Assembly (NCBI GenBank): GCA_031769625.1
Contig: JAUIMM010000698.1
Coordinates: forward strand, 1,177,001 to 1,241,000
Reading direction: 5' to 3'
DNA length: 64,000 nt
Source: Taudactylus pleione
Taxonomy: Eukaryota > Chordata > Amphibia > Anura > Myobatrachidae
Part shown: positions 53,933-64,000 of the stretch, in pieces
How the letters are laid out: the number at the start of each line of letters is the position of its first letter
How positions within the stretch are numbered: the first letter of the stretch is position 1
Position numbers and translations under genes: made by a program
The notes under the pieces: model-generated
What the model was told of the DNA's origin: nothing
Seen by the model: only the letters and a program-made list of their open reading frames with translations
Databases searched by the model: none

Positions 53933-55544
53933 CAATGTATTGAAAGGACTCGGGAGACACATAATGCAGTGTAAAATTACAGTTTAATATCAGTTACCAA
54001 TACAAAGGTTAGGTAACAAATCAAGGTATGAATATCGATGTATGCTTTATAATCGGGGTCAAGAGCCAAAGGTCAAGGAATTATGTAGAGGTATACTATA
54101 GCAGGATTATTAAGCCAGGAAATCAATGTTGTATACAGCACCCCAAAGATTACACTGATCATCCCTCATTTTATAGCCAATCATATTAGAGTGATTTTGG
54201 GATAACTTTGTGGTGCTGATTCCGAATAGGACATCGGTTTTGCTAGATTGGCTCTAAGTTTTAAGTTACGGTCAAGAAGCAAGAAAAATATCTGTCAACT
54301 GACAGCTGATTGGGTGGCCAATCACTTATATACTGAGGGGGGATATTCTAGAATGATCCCAGAGTGAACACCTAGAATATTCACAAGTCCGATATATTCC
54401 CATATGCACGCATTATGGCTAAGTTGCCTATTATTTGAGAGTATCCAAGAACTAGAGCCAATTCAAAAAAACTACTTTCATTTTTTGAATTCAGCAACCC
54501 CAAAATACCCTAAATGTGTTCAAATATCCTTGGCAATGAAACAATTTTTTTTTTGTTGGGCTGCGTTATTATTATTTGTTTGTATACAGTAGTACCACCA
54601 TATAAGGGAGTGCTGTATAGATAAAATGTTATCATTTATATCCGTCCCTGTCCCACTGGAGCTGTCAAAACTCTTCCACACAAATGGCCAAGAGACGCCA
54701 TTTTTGTTAGCTGCCTTTTTATTACATATATCAGTAATCCATAATAATGAGCCTAATTTATATTTCAGCAATCATTTGAGCTGCTGTGACATCACGGGTC
54801 CTGCCTCTGTTATAAATGAATCAGTCCACACAGTGCAATTATACAAACGGAGCTGTATTGCGTTATAGGGGCACCACCTGTCTAATGTGAGCATATGAGT
54901 AAAACAGAGTATAGTAGACATATTTAGTTAAATATAAACACTAGTAATTTTATATGTTATTCAGTTCAGTAATACATATCCTGTATGGTATATTAATGTC
55001 AAATACTGGCTTTAACATATCCTGTATGGTATATTAATGTCAAATACTAGCTTTACTTACTCTTTAAGAGTATAATTTAGTGGACAGTTGATAAGAAATG
55101 TTAATAATTAACAGAGTTAGGAAGTTGATTTTCAGAGGTGAATGCAAACATACTTTTTTTTTTGCTTGTCTTAATAAGAAGTCCACTAAGGGACAACTTT
55201 TCATATAGGCAAATTATATAATTCTGCTAATTGCAGACCGGTCAGTTGAGGGCTACAAGCTTTTTTCTGCAAGACACAGCTAAAACTAGGACATTAATGA
55301 TCAACATTTTCAATTGATAACATATTTGGTATTGTACCTAAGTAGGGTACATTTATATAGATGTGTGCATGACTAAAAGAGGGCAGACAAAAATCCCCAC
55401 CAAATGGAGTTAATCCGTGTACTGGCCATGCTTTCTCTTTCCCCCTGAAAACATGTGTTACATTATGAAGCCCCACCACCAATTGCAAGAAAGGTAGAGA
55501 CAAGGAATAAAAGAACCTCTATGCATTTTTAGTCCGATGTGAGA
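53933..55544. other. Unassigned stretch with one 45-bp duplication
   Basis: No gene or transposon end recognised in 1.6 kb. A perfect tandem 'acatatcctgtatggtatat-taatgtcaaatact' lies at 54975-55050. Confidence 0.45.
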
Positions 55545-55850
55545 TATTACTATTATAATCCTTTATATAATAAAACAGTATTACGGGGTGCTTTACAATC
55601 CAAGAAAGGAATTCAATTGATTGTGATGGGTGCATGTTGTCAGCATTGGGACCATTTCCCCAGACACTTGTTGACAACAATACACAGATCTTTGCTTTGT
55701 AGCCCAAAGAGGTGAATGTGAAAATCTGTGATGTTCCTGTACCATAATTCTCAGTAATGTGCACAATAATCGCACACTCTCAAATGTGTATTCACATATT
55801 CACTCATATCAGGACCTGTCCCAGTGGGGCTTACAATCTAATACTCTGTC
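55545..55850 (-). mobile_element. L2-like LINE 3' end split by a small insertion
   Basis: The minus-strand L2 end 'tattataatcctttatataat-aaaacagtattacggggtgctttac' (55550-55595) is separated from its continuation 'gacctgtcccagtggggcttacaatct' (55812-55838) by a 55604-55780 insert. That insert shares 'accataattctcagtaatgtgca' with 12380. Confidence 0.55.
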
Positions 55851-56386
55851 AGCGGTTATCTATTATAATTTGGTTTGAAGACATAAACTACACTATGACT
55901 AAGACTATAAAAAACAACTTGAAGGATGAACTCAGAAAAGCCCACACTGAGGTGGAGATATTTTAGGCTTAACATACACTCACCATATATTTATAGAGCA
56001 AGTGCTCACAAAAAGTGCAATAGAATTTCTGAAACTTGTAATCTGACACATTTCAAAACAATTCACTCATCCTATCTGATAAGCTTCATGATTGATATCT
56101 CAGGAGTCATAAATCAAATCAATATAAACTTGTTACATTTCCCCACTGTTGACTTTTACTTCTGAAATGATCACAGTTAAAACTAAGCACTGTCACATCA
56201 ATGTCTAAATAACAGGAATGTGAATGTCCAAGCAATTATGCATAGTCAGCTGTATTGGGAGAATTGTGGAAATATTTAGTGTTATTGACTTTCAGTTCCA
56301 AACCTCTTTGCAACAGTGATGCAATCAAGTCATAAAGGGGGTTACTTCAATACAACAATATACACACAGACACACATATATATATA
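55851..56386. other. Unassigned A/T-rich stretch
   Basis: No gene recognised. TA and CA microsatellites lie at 56358-56388. Confidence 0.4.
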
Positions 56387-56388
56387 TA

Positions 56389-58040
56389 CAGTCAGGTGCA
56401 TAAATAATGGGACATTGACAGAAGTTTCATATTTTGGCCTCTATTCACCACCACAATGGCTTTGAAATGAAACAAACAAGATGTGCTTTAACCGCAGACT
56501 TTCAGATTTAATTTGAGGGTAATTACATCCAAATCAGGTGAACGGTGTAGGAATTACAACGGTTTCTATATGTGCCTCCCACTTTTTAAGGGGCCAAAAG
56601 TAATGGGACTATCAACTCAAAAGCTATTTCATGGACAGGTGTGGGCTATTCCCTCGTTATTTCATTATCAATTAAGCAGGTAAAAGGTCTGGAGTTGATT
56701 CTAGGTGTGACATTTGCATTTGGAATCAGTTGCTGTCGACTCCCAATATGAGATCCAAACAGCTGTCACTATCAGTGAAGCAAGCCATCATTAGGCTGAG
56801 AAATCAAAACAAACCCATCAGAGAGATAGCAAAAACATTAGGTGTGGCCAAATCAACTGTTTGGAACATTCTCAAAAAGAAAGAACGCACCGGAGAGCTC
56901 AGCAACACCAAAAGACATGGAAGACCACGGAAAACAACTGTGGTGGATGACAGAAGAATTATTTTCCTGGTGAAGAAAAACCCCTTCACAACAGTTGGCC
57001 AAATCAAGAACACTCTCCAGGAGGTAGGTTGTATATGTGTCAAAGTCAACAATCAAGAGAAGACTTTACAAGAGTGAATATAGAGGGTTCATCACAAGAT
57101 GTAAACCATTGGTGAGCCTCAAAAACAGGAAGACCAGATTAGAGTTTGCCAAACAACATCTAAAAAAGCCATTACAGTTCTGGAACAACATCCTATGGAC
57201 AGATGAGACAAAGATCAACTTGTACCACAGTGATGGGAAGAGAAGAGTATGGAGAAGGAAAGGAACTGCTCATGATCCAAAATATACCACCTCATCAGTG
57301 AAGCATGGTGGTGGTAGTGTCATGGCGTGGGCATGTGTAGCTGCCAATGGAACTGGTTCCCTTGTATTTATTGATGATGTGACTGCTGACAAAATCAGGA
57401 GAATGAATTCTGAAGTGTTTCGGGCAATATTATATGCTCATATTCAGTCAAATGCTTCAGAATTCATTTGACGGCGCTTCACAGTGCAGATGGACAATGA
57501 CCCGAAGCATACTACAAAAGCAACCAAAGAGTTTTTTAAGGCTAAAAAGTGGAATGTTATGCAATATCCAAGTCAATCCCCTGACCTGAATCCGATTGCG
57601 CATGCATTTCACTTGATGAAAACAAAACTGAAGGGAAAATGCCCCAAGAACAAGCAGGAACTGAAGACATTTGCAGTAGAGGCCTGGCAGAGCATCACCA
57701 GGGATGAAACCCAGCGTCTGGTGATGTCTATGCGTTCCAGACTTCAGGCTGTAATTGCCTGCAAAGGATTTGCAACAAAGTATTAAAAGGTGAAAGTTAG
57801 ATTTAGGATTGCTTAGTTTGTCCCATTACTTTTGGCCCCTTAAAAAGTGGGAGGCACATATAGAAACCGCTGTAATTCCTACACCGTTCACCTGATTTGG
57901 ATGTAATTACCCTCAAATTAAATCTGAAAGTCTGCAGTTAAAGCACATCTTGTTTGTTTCATTTCAAAGCCATTGTGGTGGTGAATAGAGGCCAAAATAT
58001 GACAATTCTGTCAATGTCCCAATATTTATGCACCTGACTG
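56389..58040 (+). mobile_element. Complete Tc1-like element, 1652 bp
   Basis: Terminal inverted repeats of 221 bp (56389-56609 and 57820-58040) start CAGTCAGGTGCATAAATAAT and are flanked by TA (56387-56388 and 58041-58042). Outer and inner ends of each repeat carry similar 'taatgggac' phrases (for example near 56406 and 56601), like the IR/DR layout of Tc1 elements such as Sleeping Beauty. The single transposase gene between them is full length but has a frameshift, a stop and a lost catalytic residue. The two repeats are still very similar, so the element is fairly young. Confidence 0.95.
56748..57786 (+). pseudogene. Tc1 transposase, inactivated
   Basis: Starts MRSKQLSLSVKQAIIRLRNQ at 56748. 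Two helix-turn-helix regions surround a GRPRKT hook. The frame shifts near 57033-57037 and continues as VSKSTIKRRLYKSEYRGF. Catalytic D1 is in LWTDETKI (57202-57204) and D2 in QMDNDPKHT (57493-57495). The third residue, E of the DD34E triad, is Ala here (PDLNPIAHAF, GCG at 57598-57600, exactly 34 residues after D2). A TGA interrupts at 57469-57471. About 345 codons is the usual Tc1 length. It would bind its inverted repeats and cut and paste at TA sites, but all three lesions argue it is dead. Confidence 0.93.
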
Positions 58041-58042
58041 TA

Positions 58043-58092
<50 letters not shown>
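58043..58092 (+). repeat. TG/TA microsatellite
   Basis: (TG)n followed by (TA)n abuts the Tc1 right flank; TA runs also precede its left flank. Confidence 0.95.
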
Positions 58093-58094
<2 letters not shown>

Positions 58095-58245
58095 CAGAAT
58101 GGGTCCTGCATCGTCGCAAGCTGTGCCACCCCCACCCCGATTGCATCCCATTCTACTAACTGTCTGTTTGGTGGGGAGTATAATGCGATGAATTGCATCT
58201 GTATACAGTTGCCTCCACCACTCCACCAGCCTGAAGAGTCATGAC

Positions 58246-59789
58246 TAGGGATTCCAATCCCAAAATCATTTTGTAATCCAGGGATATCAGGATTACTGGG
58301 CTCCAATCTTGGGATTGGGATTACGGGAAAAAGGGGTAATAAAAGCATTATATTTTTAAATTTATATTTATTCTCCACCCCTATCTATATTTTTACATTT
58401 ATTTTTATCTCCACCCTGTCACGACCAGGGTTTCTCGGCATGGTGGTCGACTGGTAATACCTGTGAGGTCGCTGTGGCGGGGGGCGTCTGGCGGAGGTGC
58501 TGGTGTTTGGCGTGGGGCATTGGCTGTGCGTGGTTCTGTGCTCGCATGTTGTCACTCTGGGCTGGTGAGGCCTGGTGGTGCTTCCGTTCCGCTCGGCATC
58601 TTGCCTCCGGCCATGTGACCTAGTCGCCCTATCCTGGTGTGTCACGTGCTCTCTCCGGCCAGTCATGGTACGGCACTTGGTATTTAGGGAGGTCTAGAAC
58701 CTCTCTTCATTGCCAGTGCAACGTGTTTCTCAGCGACAGCTGAGAGAGAGTTCCTGTGCTCATTACCTGCCTCCTGGAAAAGCTACCTAGCCTGTTACAT
58801 CTCTGCCTGCTCCGACCCCGCTGGACTTCCCTGCACCCTCCATTTACCTTCCCCTTGCCTGAGTACCTGAGTCTCCTGTTCCCTTCCACCTTGCCTCCAC
58901 TTGCACTCCGCTGGATAATATCTCCTCAGTCTGAATTTCACTTCAGCTCACAATACCTGTATATTGGACTGTCTCCTGCCTGTCACTACCTGGACTTTTT
59001 CCCATTTACCTCACTACAGTTCCCAAGTGCACTTTAGTGCTATATCTGGACTTTCATTTTTGCCATATTCATGTCTACTAAACCACTCATTAAAAGTTCC
59101 ACAGTTTCATTTGTCTGCTTCAGTGTCTGCTCCTATTACCACCCTGGGTCCACAACAAAACCAGAACATCACACACCCCTGTCTTACCTGCCATCCATCA
59201 CCTCACTCCTTTCCTCTCTGCCATCCATCTTCCCCTCCTGTCCTCTCTACAATCCATCAACCTCCCCTCCTGTCCTCCGTGCTATCCTCTTTCCCCCCCC
59301 CCCCCCGTGCCACTTGATATATCCCCCCCTCACTATGCTTTCTCTCACATCTCGTCCTGCTACCTTTCTCCCCCATCCCCCTCTGGCATCCCTTTCCCTC
59401 CCCCCCTCCCCTTTCACCTACCTTAATTAAACAAGGGGCCTCTCTTGTCGGCGGGCACATTGTCCGGTCCTCTCCCAGGCCCAACTGCAGTAGTAGAACT
59501 GGAGTCCTATGATGCAGCTCCTCTCAATTACTGATTAACTGGGTTGATGTCACCATGCAGCGACTGAGAGCAGCAGCATCATGGGAATCCACCTAATCTA
59601 CAGTCAGCTGGGAGAACCTGAGAGGACCGTATGCTGCGATCGGAACAGAGAAGGTAAGTATCATCCCATTTCCTCTCAGCCCGATCCACAGTGTGTTTTG
59701 AATAATGTAATACCCGGGTTTTAATGATTATAAGCCCAGGTAATTTTGGGGCTCAAATATGGTCCGAGATCCCAGGATTGGAATCCATA
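58246..59789. mobile_element. TIR element (TAGGGATTCCAATCCC) carrying a nested solo LTR
   Basis: TAGGGATTCCAATCCCAAAA at the left is inverted at the right as CCCAGGATTGGAATCCATA. Flanks GTCATGAC and GTTGTGAT agree at 5 of 8, all differences being transitions, consistent with an aged hAT duplication. A solo LTR lies inside. CT-rich DNA at 59175-59420 and GAAG/GTAAGTATC (GT at 59654-59655) belong to the remaining body. Confidence 0.65.
58417..59173 (+). mobile_element. Solo LTR of an LTR retrotransposon, 5-bp TSD
   Basis: A 757-bp segment begins TGTCACGACCAGGG and ends AGAACATCACA (TG...CA), flanked by identical CACCC at 58412-58416 and 59174-59178. A TATA-like TATTTAGG lies near 58680 and a polyadenylation signal ATTAAA near 59087. 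No internal coding region remains, so it is a recombination product. The TGTCACG start suggests a Ty3/gypsy-type element, but the class is not proven. Confidence 0.85.
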
Positions 59790-59837
59790 GTTGTGATGAT
59801 AATAGGATCCATGGTTTTGCGCTGTTGTCTCCATATC

Positions 59838-60460
59838 ATCATCATTCTATATGCGTGGTGTAATAACGTGATTTGTCAGACTGTTTCCAGTCATTCACTG
59901 TCCAATTCCTGTGTCCCTGAGCAAACTGGAGGAATTTCATCCTGCTTACAGCAGATAGCAATGGTGTATGGACAGACCTTCTACTTCTGTAGCCCATGCA
60001 ATGTAATATGTGGCATTCTGTTCCTAGAGAAGCCATCTGAATTGGTCCCTGATTCAGATTATCCATAATTTGATGCACTGTTGCCCATCTGAAGGAATGA
60101 ACATGTCTGCCCACTCTCCGTTAGGCTCAAGCATCCAGTAGCCCTTGACGACCACAGGCCTTGCGCCCAGACACTTGTGTACTCTTTAACACCCGCTCTC
60201 AAACAACTCTAAGTGCAGCGGATTTGCTAATGATCACACCATTGCTGCCAGCGCCAACTATCATTCCACATTCAAAGTCCATCAGATTGCGCTATTTACC
60301 CATTATTTCATGAGTGATACACTTCATTAGTCTCTGCATACCTTCACCTTTCCGTTCTTGTACAGATTCAGGCATCCTATGTTGGCATTATGTGCAAAAT
60401 AGCTACTTTGCATAAAATCACCCTATGGTCATAATAATTTGGCCACTTAGTGCATATCAA
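59838..60460 (-). pseudogene. Tc1-like transposase N-terminal half
   Basis: The minus strand begins with a terminal-like ACTAAGTGGCCAAATTATTA (near 60453), then MDFECGMIVGAGSNGVIIS (about 60284-60230). It then gives RWATVHQIMDNLNQG, MGYRSRRSVHTPLLSAV and FLQFAQGHRNWTVNDWKQ (about 60090-59870), typical of the DNA-binding region and the approach to the first catalytic Asp in Tc1 proteins. After SDKSR (the degenerate SDES block) homology stops near 59838. Stops and small indels are present. The right half is missing. Confidence 0.75.
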
Positions 60461-60896
60461 TATAATACTCCGCTAAAGTCTGTGCCGTCTCCGACATGTG
60501 GGGATCTCTCCAACGGCTCTCATTGCATTGACTGGACAGACCACTGTGTCGGGAGGAGGACCACTGCCCCGGCAAACAGTAAGTATAGCGAGTTGTGGTG
60601 GTATGGTGAGGGGTGGGAATTACTGGTGTATTGGTGAATAGCTAGAAGCTAATTGGTTGGTATGGGCTTTCTAAGGTTTGATACATATCCCCTTAAATTA
60701 AATGACTTAAATAAAGTTGCAGCTTCCGCTCCAGAAGGTAGGCACAGCAAACACTTGGAAAGGAATCTCAGCTTGGCTTCCTTTGTGGTACCATAAGTCC
60801 CAGCCACTCATGGTTGCATTTTGCATTCAGATAGTCTGTGTTTCTCTTCAGCAAATATCTCTCCTAAACACTCTTGCTCCTTCTGTTCGTCTTTGT
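60461..60896. other. Unassigned stretch with a MITE half
   Basis: 60630-60695 ('gaagctaattggttggtatgg ... ggtttgatacatatcccc') matches one arm of the 61745 hairpin MITE. The rest is unrecognised. Confidence 0.45.
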
Positions 60897-61066
60897 GGGG
60901 TCTATTTACTAAGCAGTGTTAGGAGACAGAGTGAAAAGTGATAAGGTGCCAGCCAATCAGCTTCTAACTGTCATCTCACAGGCTGTGTTTGAAAAATGAC
61001 AGTTGGGAGCTGATTGGCTGGCACCTTTTCACTCTGTCTCCTAACACTGCTTAGTAAATAGACCCC
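60897..61066. mobile_element. Near-perfect hairpin MITE, 170 bp
   Basis: GGGGTCTATTTACTAAGCAG at the left mirrors CTGCTTAGTAAATAGACCCC at the right; arms of about 65 bp run through 'tgttaggagacagagtgaaaag' and 'ggtgccagccaatcagct'. This is the 'ccaatcagc' hairpin class common in frogs. Confidence 0.92.
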
Positions 61067-61088
61067 TTTATCTCTTGTGGTCGGTGTC

Positions 61089-61135
<47 letters not shown>
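61089..61135 (+). repeat. (ATAG)n microsatellite
   Basis: About eleven ATAG units. Confidence 0.97.
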
Positions 61136-61339
61136 TCTCAGCTGCTTATCTCTGCTCAGTGGCCTTTTCGCCCTTTTCTAAAACTGTGGCTTATCATTTA
61201 TATATGTATATAAGGTTATATAGGAGAGAGGGACTGACAGTTGACATGCTAGAAGAGTAGGGGGTGGACACAAAGAAGGAGATGGGAGCAGACGTGGGAT
61301 GCAGAGACTGAAGATTTATGAGCAGTGGTAAAGTTGAAT

Positions 61340-61742
61340 AATCATTTTAAAGGGACAGTTACATACTTGGAGATTGGATAAAAGCCTAAATGAGCATGGG
61401 GGTGCATTTCAGAGATTGTCTGCAGCACGAGAAGGCAGGACTGGAAAGTGGTGATCAGCGAGGAGGTGATCATTGGCAGAGTCTGTTGGAGAGAGTGTGA
61501 GTGGGAATGAGGCTGGAGATTTTGGGATGACAAGAGTGGTTGAGGCCTTAATTCTGTATAGGACAGGGAGCCAGAGAAGCTACTGAAAGACGTGAGCAGC
61601 AAAAGTGAAGAGGCAATAGGAATCAGCAAGCCAGCTGTTGAGGATGGACTGAAGAGAGACGAGGTGAGTAGCTTACATAGGCCAGATAGGAGTATGTTAC
61701 AATAATCTGGGTGAAAGATGATAAAAGTATGAATGGGAGTTT
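61340..61742 (-). pseudogene. L2-like LINE reverse transcriptase C-terminal fragment
   Basis: IHTFIIFHPDYCNILLSGLC near 61730-61670 matches the conserved 'HAFI-x-SRLDYCN-x-LLSGLP' motif of L2 proteins. Downstream, proline- and serine-rich residues in the same frame preserve fragments of the region that contains 'LHWLPV' in intact proteins. The copy is interrupted upstream by the MITE at 61745. Confidence 0.72.
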
Positions 61743-61744
61743 TA

Positions 61745-61913
61745 GGGGGAGATGTATCAAACCTTGGAGAGAGATAAACTGTAGAAGTTGCCCAAAGCAA
61801 CCAATCAGATTCTGTCATCTCAAAGACTGTGCTAGATAAATAACAGAAGCTGATTGGTTGCTTTGGGTAACTTCTCCATGGTATCACTCTACAAGGCTTG
61901 ATGCATCTCTCCC
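61745..61913. mobile_element. Hairpin MITE (GGGGGAGATGTATCAA)
   Basis: AGGGGGAGATGTATCAAACC and its inverse GGCTTGATGCATCTCTCCCT bound a palindromic body with 'gcccaaagcaaccaatcag' and 'ctgattggttgctttggg' arms. Confidence 0.88.
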
Positions 61914-62399
61914 TAAATGTTATTGGAAGGGAGACTGCATGTGGGGATGAATGAAAGGGCATAATAACATAGTATAGTACTTGAAGCTACATGCTACTTC
62001 TGGTCATTTTCCAGGAGCTGTGCACGTTCTGTATTACAGAATTGTCAATCACCTAAGCTAACGAATGGAGACTGAAGGGCTATGTGAGCAGAAGGACTGA
62101 TCTCCATTCTTAAACTGCAGTCCCCCCCATAGTTTTTAGTTGGGTCTATAAAAGCATCAAAGTCAAAGGAAAGACAAATGCATGGAGTAGTCCGCAACAA
62201 TCCAGTTAGGGGAAGGGACGCAACTAAAATGTTTTAGTAGGTGTTGCACCAGCCCTATCCCTGGTGCAAGAGCTCCATTTAAAAATGGATGGATCTCTGC
62301 ATATGCAAAACTCAGCACAGCCTGCTATTACACCTACAGAAGGGGCAGGGGCTGGCTGGCAACTTTTAGCCTAGGGGGCAAATGCATGCAGGTGGCCCT
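61914..62399. other. Unassigned stretch
   Basis: No gene recognised. Confidence 0.4.
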
Positions 62400-63025
62400 G
62401 GCAGAGGAGTAGCGTGAAGCCAGGGTGCCCGGATCACATGCATGCTACGGCGCCCCCCCCCCTCAAGTGTTCCAGGGAGGAGGCGGGTCCATATGGAATA
62501 ATGTAAAGTAAAAATAAAGATTAGGGGCAGCCTCCTGCAGTGGTGCCTATATTCAGTGCCCCCTGTACCCCAGGAGAGGACCCCCTTATGCAGGCCTCCA
62601 GTAGTGCCCCCAGTAGTAATCCCCCTATGCAGTGCCCCTTGTGCCCCCAGTACTTAGCCCCTTATATAGTGCCCCCAGTAGTGGTCTCCCCCTTGTAGTG
62701 CCCCCAGTAGTACTCTCCCCCTTGTAGTTCCCCCAGTAGTAGTCCCCCCCCTTGTAGTGCCCCTAGTAGTAGTCCCCACCCCCTTGTAGTGCCCCTAGTA
62801 GTAGTCCCCACCCCCCTTGTAGTGCCCCCAGTAGTGGTCTCCCCCGTGTAGTGCCCCCAGTAGTAGCCCCCCCCTTGTAGTGCCCCCAGTAGTGCTCTCC
62901 CCCTTGTAGTGCGGTAGACACACGTAATACAAAAAAAACAAACACTTACCTGAATCCGCGCTCCCGCAGCCAGCCGCTCCTCCGTCTGTCCTCCTGGGCC
63001 GCTCTGCATTATGGGAGAGACGTCA
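62400..63025 (-). mobile_element. hAT element fragment, third copy of the 4871 type
   Basis: Left end CAGAGGAGTAGCGTGAAGCC resembles the hAT terminus. 62520-62915 is the 'cccccagtagtagtcccc' array (reverse complement of 5450-6130), then GATTCAG/GTAAGTG on the minus strand (GT at 62949-62948) and the 'cattatgggagagacgtcatga' segment shared with 5273-5310. It ends abruptly near 63019 at another repeat, so it is truncated. Confidence 0.72.
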
Positions 63026-63252
63026 TGACTACACTGCACACCCTGCACCCATATTTTGAATACTTCCCTCTCTGGAGTCCCACGTCGGCGGTATCAGCAC
63101 TGTAAAGATCGCATGGAAAATGGCTGCCTCTTTCTGGCTGGGGTTGTGGGCAGGGGAGAAGTGTTACCAGGAGGGGGTCGGGAACAAATTGCAGCATTGG
63201 ATCTACAGCGCGAACATCGCTGGCCCATTGGATATCTGAGTAACCCAGTAAC
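63026..63252. other. Fragment of the short hAT family
   Basis: 'cactgcacaccctgcaccca' (63022-63041) and 'catggaaaatggctgcctct' (63111) echo the ends and interior of the 63261 element. Composite, poorly defined. Confidence 0.4.
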
Positions 63253-63260
63253 CCTCAGGT

Positions 63261-63619
63261 CAGTGGCGTCTTTAGAGAGGAGGGGGCCCGTGTGTATTCC
63301 CCGTCACAGGCCCCCTCCTCTCACCCTGGCGGCCGGCCACCGCAGATTCAGTGGACTCTGGGAACTAGAGTGTGCCCAGAGTCTACTGCGCATTCGCAGA
63401 TCGCTGGGGAAATGGCGCGGCCGCCATTTTCCCAGCGATTTCCTCAGCACACGTGGAAAAATGGGCACGGCAGCCATTTTCCGGCGTTTTGAGCAGTGCT
63501 GAGAGACCCGATGCGGGACATCGGAGAGGTAAGTTTTAGATAATATGTGTGCAGTGCGGACCCTCCCTGGACCCGGGGGCCTGTGTGCACCACACACCCT
63601 GCACCCTGATACGCCCCTG
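63261..63619 (+). mobile_element. Short hAT element, perfect 8-bp TSD
   Basis: CAGTGGCGTCTTTAGAGAGG at the left and CTGATACGCCCCTG at the right, flanked by identical CCTCAGGT at 63253-63260 and 63620-63627. Length 359 bp. Interior: CGCGGCCGCCATTTTCCCAG, then GAGAG/GTAAGTTT (GT at 63539-63540) and GGACCCGGGGGCCTGTGTGC. It is the best-preserved member; others are at 31540, 47119 and 52196. Confidence 0.93.
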
Positions 63620-63627
63620 CCTCAGGT

Positions 63628-64000
63628 TACTCAGGATGTCCCCCGGGGCCAGTGAAAGCCACTGGTTTTGGCGGTCCCAAAAAACAGGGCCAACACGCCC
63701 TCTTTTTTTTTTTAACGCCCTGGTCGCCCCCGCCTCCCTAACGCCAGCAGCTTGTCAATAATGCTGCGGCTTATGTCGCAGCTTTATGGAGGCACATGCG
63801 CAGTCTTTCAACCATCAGCAAACTGCGAAAATATCGAAGCAGCGATCACCTCTACATCAGCCCCTTAATATAGTATACCAAGATAAGAATATTTTTTAAA
63901 TATATATTTTTTTTTTGTTTTGAAATGAGTATAATGTTTATTATCACGTTTCCATTGTAAACATTATTATTTTGATAACTTTTCATATAATATTTATGAT
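63628..64000. other. Unassigned right edge
   Basis: GC-moderate, then A/T-rich from 63870 with a T-run at 63907-63920. No gene recognised. Confidence 0.4.

Overview
This is a eukaryotic genomic window made almost entirely of interspersed and tandem repeats. The mix is L2-like LINEs, a DIRS-type tyrosine-recombinase retroelement, a Penelope-like element with a GIY-YIG endonuclease, many hAT and Tc1/mariner DNA transposons, and several families of short palindromic elements. One of these has the 'attggttgctatgggcaac' hairpin type common in frogs. The combination points to an amphibian, most likely an anuran. This is an inference from repeat content; no species is recognisable. There is no bacterial-style gene organisation, and nearly every long open reading frame is either a transposon relic or an artefact of a tandem array.

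Layout. 0-4.7 kb: LINE tail, two palindromic 'GGGCCTGATTCAG' elements with a third nested inside one of them, a 62-bp minisatellite, and an ACCCTCCAAC-ended element. 4.8-7.2 kb: a 1.39-kb hAT element with a perfect 8-bp duplication, then a small hAT. 7.6-9.1 kb: minus-strand DIRS relic. 9.7-15.9 kb: a run of GGGCCTGATTCAG elements interleaved with L2 relics. 16.1-17.0 kb: 20-bp satellite. 17.1-19.8 kb: minus-strand L2-like LINE split by two hAT insertions, each with a perfect 8-bp duplication. 20.8-26.1 kb: BED-finger hAT transposase relic, itself split by a hairpin MITE. 26.5-35 kb: more MITEs, two hAT elements, one candidate host coding exon (33919-34083) and a 30-bp minisatellite. 35-42 kb: MITEs, a Tigger-like element and a promoter-like cluster. 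42.5-45 kb: Penelope-like element with a degenerate hammerhead-like motif. 45.5-53 kb: LINE 3' ends, a Tc1 relic and hAT fragments. 56.4-58.0 kb: a structurally complete 1652-bp Tc1 element with a dead transposase. 58.2-59.8 kb: a TIR element carrying a nested solo LTR. 59.8-64 kb: another Tc1 relic, hairpin MITEs, an L2 relic and two hAT elements.

How the parts relate. Target-site duplications and nesting give a relative chronology: L2 is older than the hAT insertions in it, the BED-hAT is older than its MITE, and MITE A is older than MITE B. I found no complete host gene, no convincing intact tRNA or rRNA, and no CRISPR. The best leads are the chain-of-hairpins MITE family, consensus splice-donor sequences kept inside several element families, the hammerhead-like motif, and one phase-compatible exon of unknown identity.
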